Positions 1 through 4,348 of a stretch of DNA of 5,144 nt are shown piece by piece. How positions within the stretch are numbered: the stretch's first letter is position 1; each line of letters starts with the position of its first letter. Both the position numbers and the translations under genes were made by a program. Below the pieces are notes generated by a model. It had not been told where the DNA came from. It did not search any database and worked only from the letters and a program-made list of their open reading frames with translations. The stretch is from Planctomycetota bacterium (GTDB taxonomy: Bacteria > Planctomycetota > Phycisphaerae > WQYP01 > JAJZKY01). The stretch lies in contig JAJZKY010000413.1 in the NCBI GenBank assembly GCA_021803885.1, forward strand, positions 1 through 5,144. The letters run 5' to 3'.

Positions 1-27
1 ACAAGATGTCTGCGTTACGGGCCGGGC

Positions 28-140
28 GGGCCGCCGCTTGCCCGGTTAGCGACTGCGGTCGCCCGCCGGCAAGCCGGCGGCTATTTGGGGGGTGTGGGCG
101 ATCAAACTTCCCTGGCCGCGGTGAACCCGTCCACGGGCTA
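28..140. repeat. Direct repeat module B, copy 1
   Basis: This 113-bp copy is identical to 314-426 except at position 124 (A here, G at 410). It contains three inverted repeats in a row: GCGAC/GTCGC with loop TGCG (49-62), CCGCCGGC/GCCGGCGG with a 2-nt loop (63-80), and CCCGT/ACGGG (126-137). GTGGGCG at 94-100 can also pair with CGCCCAC at 141-147, just past the module end, and so could close a larger fold around the 3' half. No coding potential is apparent. Confidence 0.9.
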
Positions 141-237
141 CGCCCACCACGCCGCAGGGACCGCTTTGCGCCCGGCGAAGTAATCGCCGGGCTGGGGGCT
201 GGCGGAGCGGAGGCTGGTTTGTGCGCGGATGATTGTT

Positions 238-254
238 GCAGACAAGATGTCTGC
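238..254. repeat. A-type hairpin, GACA/TGTC variant
   Basis: Perfect inverted repeat GCAGACA-AGA-TGTCTGC, followed by GTTACGGG. Compared with the consensus at 283-299 and 669-685 (GCAGGCA-AGA-TGCCTGC) both arms have changed at matching positions, so the 7-bp stem is kept. The left edge of the window (1-13) holds the right part of another copy of the same variant. Confidence 0.85.
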
Positions 255-282
255 GTTACGGGCCGCCTCAACTTCTTTTGAT

Positions 283-299
283 GCAGGCAAGATGCCTGC
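283..299. repeat. A-type hairpin, consensus form
   Basis: Perfect inverted repeat GCAGGCA-AGA-TGCCTGC with a 7-bp stem, followed by the shared tail GTTACGGG. It lies directly upstream of module B copy 2 and is identical to the copy at 669-685. Confidence 0.85.
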
Positions 300-313
300 G
301 TTACGGGTTGGCG

Positions 314-426
314 GGGCCGCCGCTTGCCCGGTTAGCGACTGCGGTCGCCCGCCGGCAAGCCGGCGGCTATTTGGGGGGTGTGGGCGATCAAACTTCCCTG
401 GCCGCGGTGGACCCGTCCACGGGCTA
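314..426. repeat. Direct repeat module B, copy 2
   Basis: Second copy of the 113-bp module, with hairpins at 335-348, 349-366 and 412-423 in the same relative places as in copy 1. The match continues upstream with a few mismatches to about 297, so it includes part of the preceding A hairpin and its GTTACGGG tail. Downstream the copies share CGCCCACCACGCCG (141-154 and 434-447), but here 7 extra bases (427-433) come first. The copies then diverge, because this one carries an insert of about 90 bp that the first lacks. Confidence 0.9.
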
Positions 427-468
427 ACATCACCGCCCACCACGCCGTTTTTCTTGGGTGGGGGAACG

Positions 469-487
469 CGCGGGCACTATGCCCGCG
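469..487. repeat. Perfect 8-bp hairpin in the unique insert
   Basis: CGCGGGCA and TGCCCGCG flank a 3-nt CTA loop. This lies in the part of the array (448-539) found only once in the window. A smaller hairpin, CGCAG/CTGCG (540-551), follows at the junction with module C copy 2. There is no T-run after either, so neither looks like an intrinsic terminator. Confidence 0.75.
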
Positions 488-623
488 GCTAAATGGATTT
501 CCGCGAGCGCCCGGCGCTGATGAGTGTGCGAGTTTGTAGCGCAGAGCTGCGGTGCGCCCGGCGAAACAATCGCCGGGCTGGGGGTTGGCGGAGCGGGGGC
601 TGGTTTGCGCGCGGTTGATGGTT

Positions 624-640
624 GCAGGCAAGACGCCTGC
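624..640. repeat. A-type hairpin, imperfect copy
   Basis: GCAGGCA-AGA-CGCCTGC followed by GTTACGGG. The pair closing the loop is A-C, leaving a 6-bp stem. It occupies the same place in module C copy 2 as the GACA/TGTC variant does in copy 1, so the two have diverged since duplication. Confidence 0.8.
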
Positions 641-668
641 GTTACGGGCCGTCCCAACTTCTTTTGAT

Positions 669-685
669 GCAGGCAAGATGCCTGC
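669..685. repeat. A-type hairpin, consensus form, last copy
   Basis: Identical to 283-299 including the GTTACGGG tail and the next bases TTGGCGGGGCC. It is the last A hairpin in the window; module B does not follow it here. Confidence 0.85.
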
Positions 686-796
686 GTTACGGGTTGGCGG
701 GGCCTCCGCAGGAGTCGCTCTGTGGTAAATTCGTGATTTATAAATTCTCCATCGTTCCAGAAATAACGTCCGCATCAATTTTATCGATACATATCC

Positions 797-823
797 ATCT
801 GTGCACCTCTGTGTCCTCTGTGG
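797..823. repeat. 9-bp tandem repeat of CCACAGAG type
   Basis: Three consecutive 9-mers read ATCTGTGCA, CCTCTGTGT and CCTCTGTGG; on the other strand this is CCACAGAGG-ACACAGAGG-TGCACAGAT. Motifs of this CCACAGAGGACACAGAGG kind recur, from memory, in intergenic DNA of many unrelated bacteria and give spurious HRGHRG-like peptides. A related single copy lies at 718-726. Confidence 0.7.
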
Positions 824-863
824 TTTAAATCGTCGTCTCCGCGCGTTGAGGCAGGATGCCGAA

Positions 864-895
864 ATCCCGATGCCGCAGGAGCGGCTAATCGGGAT
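864..895. repeat. Long stem-loop, 13 bp with a 2-nt bulge
   Basis: ATCCCGAT (864-871) pairs with ATCGGGAT (888-895), and the adjacent GCCGC (872-876) pairs with GCGGC (881-885). This leaves a 4-nt AGGA loop and a TA bulge (886-887). It is the most stable single hairpin I found outside the array. No T-run follows on the + strand and no gene is close, so a terminator role is not supported. It is more likely another palindromic intergenic element. Confidence 0.8.
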
Positions 896-912
896 GGTAG
901 ATCCTCGTCGCG

Positions 913-923
913 GCCGCAGCCGC
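913..923. repeat. GCCGCAGCCGC 11-mer, copy 1
   Basis: First of three exact copies of GCCGCAGCCGC upstream of uvrA; the others are at 1266-1276 and 1351-1361. Here it sits inside a perfect hairpin, CGCGGC-CGCA-GCCGCG (909-924). A variant with one extra G (GCCGCAGGCCG, 1442-1452) lies in the uvrA leader. Confidence 0.7.
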
Positions 924-964
924 GCATCGTTATCCCCTCCCATATCCCGCCTAACAATACCAAT

Positions 965-989
965 GCCCAAAATAATGGGCCTGCGCCCA
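965..989. repeat. Two mutually exclusive short hairpins
   Basis: TGGGC at 976-980 can pair either with GCCCA at 965-969 upstream or with GCCCA at 985-989 downstream, each as a 5-bp stem. Both folds cannot form at once. There is no transcript or gene here that would make this a switch, so it is recorded as local palindromic structure only. Confidence 0.5.
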
Positions 990-1136
990 ATACTGCGCAG
1001 AGGTCTTTGACAACTAAATACGTGCGTCGCCAACAGCCCGGCCGGGGCCATTAGCCGCATTTTACCAACACCAGAAGCCCGGCCTCGCGTCCCCATTGCG
1101 CCCCAAATGAGCCCTCAACCCCGACCCGTTGTGAAA

Positions 1137-1163
1137 GCGTTGGCCGCGTTGGCCGCGTTGGCC
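1137..1163. repeat. Perfect 9-bp tandem triplication GCGTTGGCC
   Basis: GCGTTGGCC occurs three times head to tail with no mismatch (1137-1145, 1146-1154, 1155-1163). A further TTGGCC lies nearby in a self-complementary stretch, GGCCAAGTTGGCC, around 1217-1229. The repeats translate to Ala/Leu or Ala/Asn runs in the open frames here, which I regard as artefacts. Confidence 0.85.
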
Positions 1164-1265
1164 ATGATGCACGAATCAATGAAAAATCCCAGCAAAATCG
1201 CTGATTTCACAACCCGGCCAAGTTGGCCAAAAGGCAAAAGCCTGGCCGGCTTGACCAGCTTACCT

Positions 1266-1276
1266 GCCGCAGCCGC
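1266..1276. repeat. GCCGCAGCCGC 11-mer, copy 2
   Basis: Second exact copy of the 11-mer, continuing as GGCC. It is followed about 17 bp later by the GCAACCTT tandem repeat. Confidence 0.65.
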
Positions 1277-1293
1277 GGCCCTAAAAGCGCGCT

Positions 1294-1311
1294 GCAACCT
1301 TCGCAACCTTA
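1294..1311. repeat. 9-bp tandem duplication GCAACCTT(C/A)
   Basis: GCAACCTTC (1294-1302) is followed directly by GCAACCTTA (1303-1311). It is the third repeat with a 9-bp period in the roughly 520 bp upstream of uvrA, and its sequence is unrelated to the other two. Confidence 0.7.
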
Positions 1312-1350
1312 CCCTGGAACCCCAACGAAACGATGATGAGTTTTCGGGGC

Positions 1351-1361
1351 GCCGCAGCCGC
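1351..1361. repeat. GCCGCAGCCGC 11-mer, copy 3
   Basis: Third exact copy of the 11-mer, about 33 bp upstream of the -35 element of the proposed uvrA promoter. It is embedded in GGCGCCGCAGCCGCC. Confidence 0.65.
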
Positions 1362-1393
1362 CAAGCGTACAACAAACTCTTATTGCCGGCTCT

Positions 1394-1422
1394 TTGGCGA
1401 TTCCGGCCCCCTCGACTATAAT
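1394..1422 (+). promoter_or_regulatory. Predicted sigma70-type promoter of uvrA
   Basis: A perfect -10 hexamer TATAAT (1417-1422) lies exactly 17 bp after TTGGCG (1394-1399), which matches the -35 consensus TTGACA at four of six positions. Transcription would start near 1429-1430, giving a leader of about 45 nt before the GTG start of uvrA. Its position inside the longer open frame is one reason to reject the ATG at 1333. I found no CTGT-N8-ACAG LexA box nor a Gram-positive type SOS box (GAAC-N4-GTTC) around it, so the sequence gives no evidence of SOS control. Confidence 0.65.
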
Positions 1423-1438
1423 CAATGGTTCGGTTTTC

Positions 1439-1453
1439 GCGGCCGCAGGCCGC
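1439..1453 (+). promoter_or_regulatory. Hairpin in uvrA leader
   Basis: GCGGCC-GCA-GGCCGC forms a 6-bp all-GC stem with a 3-nt loop. It lies about 10 nt after the predicted transcription start and 10 nt before the ribosome binding site. It contains a variant of the GCCGCAGCCGC 11-mer. It could protect the 5' end of the mRNA or affect translation, but may simply be another copy of the local palindromic repeat. Confidence 0.5.
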
Positions 1454-1463
1454 CAGCACTATT

Positions 1464-1467
1464 GGAG
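1464..1467 (+). promoter_or_regulatory. Ribosome binding site deciding the uvrA GTG start
   Basis: GGAG ends 6 nt before the GTG at 1474, an ideal spacing. An in-frame TTG at 1462 would overlap the site, and the in-frame ATGs at 1333 and 1336 lie before the promoter. The site therefore supports GTG 1474. Confidence 0.75.
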
Positions 1468-1473
1468 CAGGCT

Positions 1474-4308
1474 GTGGCTCTTAAATGCATCAGAATTGTT
1501 GGAGCCAGAGAACATAATCTCAAGGGCGTAAGCCTGGATATTCCACGCGATCAGCTCGTGGTCATCACCGGCCTGTCCGGCTCCGGCAAAAGCTCTCTGG
1601 CTTTTGATACCATTTATGCCGAAGGCCAGCGGAAATATGTGGAATCTCTTTCCGCCTACGCCCGCCAATTTCTGGAACAGATGCAAAAGCCCGATTGTGA
1701 CGAAATCGACGGCCTGCCACCCACCATCGCCATCGAGCAACGTAGCGGCAGCACCAATCCTCGTTCCACCGTCGCCACCACCACCGAAATTTACGACTAC
1801 CTGCGCGTGTTGTTTGCCCGTGTCGGCCGGCCTCATTGCTGGACCTGCGGCAAACCCATCGCCTCGCAAAGTCCTTCCCAAATTGTGGATAACGTGCTCA
1901 CCTGGCCGGAAGGATCTAAAATCATGGTGCTTTCGCCGCTGGTCCGCGGCCAAAAAGGCGCCCATCGTGAAGTGCTGGAGGCGATGACCCGCCAAGGCTT
2001 CATTCGTTGCCGCATTGACGGCACTTTTACCGAAATCAAAGCCGCGGCCACCCTGGATAAAAAACTCGCCCATACTCTGGAGGCCGTGGTGGACCGGCTG
2101 GTCATCAAGCCGGACATTCGCACGCGCCTGGCCGATTCCATCGAGCTGGCGCTCAAGCTTGCCGATGGATTGGTTGTTATCGCCCGAGACGAGGGCGGCA
2201 CATGGGTGGATTGCACTTATTCGGCCCGCTGGGCCTGCCCGGATCATCCCGGCAATTCACTCGAAGAGCTTTCCCCGCGACTCTTTTCCTTTAACAGTCC
2301 GTACGGCGCGTGCTCCAAATGCGACGGCTTGGGCACCATTCTGGAATTTGATCCGGACCTGATTGTTGCGGATCCTTCGCTTTCCCTTTCCGAAGGGGCC
2401 ATCGAAGCTTTCCGCCGCAACGGCAAACGCATGAACATCTATTACAACCGACTGCTGGCCCGCTTCTGTCAGGATTTTAACGTGCCCCGCGACCAGCCCT
2501 TCAAGGACCTGCCTAAAAAAACCCGGGACCTGATCCTCTACGGCTCCAAGGCCAAAAACGCAGCCCGCACCGACCTGACCTTTGAAGGCGTCATTCCACA
2601 CCTGCAGCGCCGGTGGGAAAATACCGAAAGTGAATTCGTCAAGGCCCGCCTTCACCGTTACCTTAGCGAACAACCCTGCGAAACCTGCCACGGAGACCGC
2701 CTCAAACCCCAGGCCCTGGCCGTGCGCATCGCAGATCGCAACATCCGCGACATCGTCCGGCTTACCGTCACCCAGGCCCTGGCCTTCTTCGATCAGTTGC
2801 AGCTTGTCGGCGAACACCTGCTGATCGCCGCTCCCATTCTCAAGGAAATAAAATCCCGCCTCGGCTTTATGAATGATGTGGGCCTGGAATACCTCACCCT
2901 GGACCGCCAGACCGGCACCCTTTCCGGCGGCGAAGCCCAGCGCATCCGTCTGGCCACCCAGGTCGGTTCAGGCCTGGTCGGCGTGTGCTACGTACTTGAT
3001 GAACCCACCATTGGGTTGCATCAGCGCGATAACGACCGGCTCATCCGCACGCTCCGGCATCTGACCAACATCGGCAACACCGTTATTGTCGTGGAGCACG
3101 ATGAAGACACCATCCTCGCCGCCGATTGGCTCATTGATGTCGGACCCGGCGCCGGCTCCCATGGCGGACGCATCATCGCCCAGGGAACCGTGGCCCAGGT
3201 CCTTGAATCCAAAGAAAGCATTACCGCCCGTTACCTCACCGGCGAATACCAGATTCCGCTTCCCCGCAACCGGCGGCCCGTGGATATGAAGCACTATGTG
3301 GAGGTCATCGGCGCACGGGAAAATAACCTGCGCGGCATTAACGTCAAGTTTCCTCTGGGCGCCATGGTCTGTGTGACCGGGGTCTCCGGCTCTGGCAAAT
3401 CTTCCCTGGTCAATCGCATTTTGCTCGCCGGGCTCAAACGATCCTTGTACGGCGGCAAGGAACGCCCGGGCCTGCACACCCGCATCAACGGATTGGATCA
3501 GATTGACAAGGTTATCGAAATTGACCAGTCGCCCATCGGCCGCACCCCCCGCAGCAATCCCGCCACCTACACCGGCGTGTTTGATCTCATTCGCCAGCTC
3601 TACGCCAAAACCCGTGAAGCCCGCATGCGCGGCTATCAACTGGGCCGCTTCAGCTTCAACGTCAAGGGCGGCCGCTGCGAAGCCTGCCAGGGGCAGGGCA
3701 CCAAACGCATTGAAATGCACTTTCTACCCGATGTATTTGTCACCTGTGAAGAATGCAAAGGCGCACGGTACAACCGCGAAACGCTGGAAGTCAAATACCG
3801 CGGCAAATCCATCGCCGATGTGCTTGCCATGCGCATTGAAGAAGCGCTGCAATTCTTCGATAGTTTTTCCGCCATCAAAACCCTGCTGCAGGCACTCAAC
3901 GATGTTGGACTGGCGTACGTGGAACTTGGTCAATCCAGCACCACGCTTTCCGGCGGCGAAGCGCAGCGCGTCAAGCTGGCTTCGGAACTGGGCAAACCCG
4001 GCACCGGCCATACCCTTTACGTATTGGATGAACCCACCACCGGCCTGCATTTCGCAGACATCCACAATCTGCTCGGCGTGCTTAACCGCCTGACCGACCT
4101 GGGCAATACCGTGGTGGTCATCGAGCATAATCTTGACGTTATCAAATGCGCCGACTGGATTATTGATCTTGGCCCGGAAGGCGGGGCGGGCGGCGGCGAA
4201 GTGGTGGCCGTCGGACCACCCGAACAGGTAGCCTCCATTCCCGCAAGCCATACCGGTCGTTACCTGCAACAGAAGTTGCGGCCGCTGGTGGAACGCGCCG
4301 CCGGTTAA
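1474..4308 (+). CDS. uvrA: Excinuclease ABC subunit UvrA
   Basis: UvrA is the dimeric ATPase that, with UvrB, scans DNA for bulky lesions and starts nucleotide excision repair in the cytoplasm. The 944-aa product has the normal family length and opens VALKCIRIVGAREHNLKG, as UvrA proteins do. The first ABC module has Walker A GLSGSGKS (33-40), a CxxC (122-125), the UvrB-binding region with LVRGQKG (156-162), signature LSGGEAQR (483-490), Walker B YVLDEP (506-511) and switch His542. The second has Walker A GVSGSGKS (636-643), signature LSGGEAQR (825-832), Walker B YVLDEP (849-854) and His885. The C-terminal zinc finger is complete (Cys735, 738, 758, 761). The earlier finger reads CPDH then CSKC (255-258, 280-283), with His258 where many homologues have Cys. 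The GTG start is chosen because of a GGAG at 6-nt spacing and the promoter just upstream; the ATG at 1333 would add 47 atypical residues. The frame is intact. Confidence 0.97.
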   Translation: MALKCIRIVGAREHNLKGVSLDIPRDQLVVITGLSGSGKSSLAFDTIYAEGQRKYVESLSAYARQFLEQMQKPDCDEIDGLPPTIAIEQRSGSTNPRSTVATTTEIYDYLRVLFARVGRPHCWTCGKPIASQSPSQIVDNVLTWPEGSKIMVLSPLVRGQKGAHREVLEAMTRQGFIRCRIDGTFTEIKAAATLDKKLAHTLEAVVDRLVIKPDIRTRLADSIELALKLADGLVVIARDEGGTWVDCTYSARWACPDHPGNSLEELSPRLFSFNSPYGACSKCDGLGTILEFDPDLIVADPSLSLSEGAIEAFRRNGKRMNIYYNRLLARFCQDFNVPRDQPFKDLPKKTRDLILYGSKAKNAARTDLTFEGVIPHLQRRWENTESEFVKARLHRYLSEQPCETCHGDRLKPQALAVRIADRNIRDIVRLTVTQALAFFDQLQLVGEHLLIAAPILKEIKSRLGFMNDVGLEYLTLDRQTGTLSGGEAQRIRLATQVGSGLVGVCYVLDEPTIGLHQRDNDRLIRTLRHLTNIGNTVIVVEHDEDTILAADWLIDVGPGAGSHGGRIIAQGTVAQVLESKESITARYLTGEYQIPLPRNRRPVDMKHYVEVIGARENNLRGINVKFPLGAMVCVTGVSGSGKSSLVNRILLAGLKRSLYGGKERPGLHTRINGLDQIDKVIEIDQSPIGRTPRSNPATYTGVFDLIRQLYAKTREARMRGYQLGRFSFNVKGGRCEACQGQGTKRIEMHFLPDVFVTCEECKGARYNRETLEVKYRGKSIADVLAMRIEEALQFFDSFSAIKTLLQALNDVGLAYVELGQSSTTLSGGEAQRVKLASELGKPGTGHTLYVLDEPTTGLHFADIHNLLGVLNRLTDLGNTVVVIEHNLDVIKCADWIIDLGPEGGAGGGEVVAVGPPEQVASIPASHTGRYLQQKLRPLVERAAG

Positions 4309-4335
4309 ACCGCCAAACACTGGTTTCCACTCTCC

Positions 4336-4340
4336 AGGAG
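4336..4340 (+). promoter_or_regulatory. Ribosome binding site of the epimerase gene
   Basis: AGGAG lies 8 nt before the ATG at 4349, inside the 40-nt gap after uvrA. No terminator-like hairpin or promoter is visible in that gap, so the gene is probably translated from a uvrA read-through transcript. Confidence 0.75.
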
Positions 4341-4348
4341 ACTTTGCC

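Larger units (their letters stand above)
167..316. repeat. Direct repeat module C, copy 1
   Basis: This 150-bp copy aligns without gaps to 553-702, with about 12 mismatches by eye, most of them transitions. It begins with a 9-bp perfect hairpin, GCCCGGCGA/TCGCCGGGC with a 5-nt loop (170-192). It ends with two A-type hairpins 45 bp apart (238-254 and 283-299), separated by a conserved spacer containing CAACTTCTTTTGAT. It is clearly more diverged from its partner than the two B copies are from each other. Confidence 0.85.
1..704. repeat. Composite GC-rich hairpin-repeat array
   Basis: This gene-free stretch is a mosaic of repeated modules. Aligning it to itself by eye gives two registers. At an offset of 286, positions 11-140 match 297-426. 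At an offset of 386, positions 167-318 match 553-704. The order is: hairpin A plus module B (1-140), module C with two A hairpins (167-313), module B again (314-426), a unique insert (448-539), then module C with two A hairpins again (553-704). The array is therefore tandem-like with a period near 386, the first unit lacks most of the insert, and it probably continues left of the window. Nearly every module is a short inverted repeat. No reading frame through it looks like a protein; the long open frames come from GC-rich repeats. It resembles REP/BIME-like intergenic elements, but no transposase is visible in the window. Confidence 0.85.
553..704. repeat. Direct repeat module C, copy 2
   Basis: Second copy of module C, starting with the 9-bp hairpin at 556-578 (loop AACAA) and carrying A hairpins at 624-640 and 669-685, again 45 bp apart. 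The match to copy 1 ends at GGGGCC (704). Beyond this point the sequence turns into AT-richer DNA instead of another module B, so this is the right-hand end of the array. Confidence 0.85.
705..1393. other. Non-coding region between repeat array and uvrA promoter
   Basis: No believable gene on either strand. From 705 to about 835 the DNA is noticeably richer in A and T than its surroundings. It is bracketed by CTCTGTGGTAAAT (718-730) and CTCTGTGGTTTAAAT (816-830), two near-identical direct repeats. From 835 on it is GC-rich again and holds a strong hairpin (864-895), two overlapping alternative hairpins (965-989), the 8-bp palindrome CTGCGCAG (993-1000), short tandem repeats with a 9-bp period, and repeated GCCGCAGCCGC. 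The open frames on both strands here translate to low-complexity Ala/Arg-rich or chimeric sequence with no ribosome binding site I trust. I see no tRNA, rRNA or CRISPR structure. Confidence 0.75.

Noticed and set aside
1..704. CRISPR array
   Set aside because: Repeats differ in length and spacing, the units are nested palindromes, and the segments between repeats are themselves repeated, not unique spacers.
1007..1020. TTGACA (1007-1012) followed by TAAATA as a promoter
   Set aside because: The -35 match is perfect, but TAAATA lies only 2 bp away and nothing resembling a -10 is at 16-18 bp spacing.
332..1096. Minus-strand open frame of 254 codons across the repeat array and intergenic region
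   Set aside because: It runs through several unrelated repeat families, and its translation is a patchwork of repeat-derived peptides (such as RNAGILPAS, HRG-type) with no domain. It is open because the DNA is GC-rich and repetitive, and it has no credible ribosome binding site.
1190..1213. Minus-strand terminator (CAGC-GATTTT-GCTG followed by GGATTTTT)
   Set aside because: The stem is only 4 bp, and no minus-strand gene lies upstream of it to be terminated.
1107..1421. Plus-strand open frame of 104 codons upstream of uvrA
   Set aside because: The translation is low-complexity Ala-rich sequence from the GCGTTGGCC repeat followed by Arg/Pro-rich sequence. It ends on the TATAAT of the uvrA promoter and overlaps only non-coding repeats.
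1115..1459. Minus-strand open frame of 114 codons opposite the uvrA promoter
   Set aside because: It spans the same tandem repeats plus the uvrA promoter and leader. It has an Ala/Asn repeat at its end and no recognisable domain.
2968..3720. Minus-strand frame of 250 codons inside uvrA, and similar ones at 1459-2247, 2257-2817 and 3724-4383
   Set aside because: These are antisense shadows of the highly conserved uvrA coding sequence; the sense frame has full-length family motifs, so the antisense frames have no independent support.
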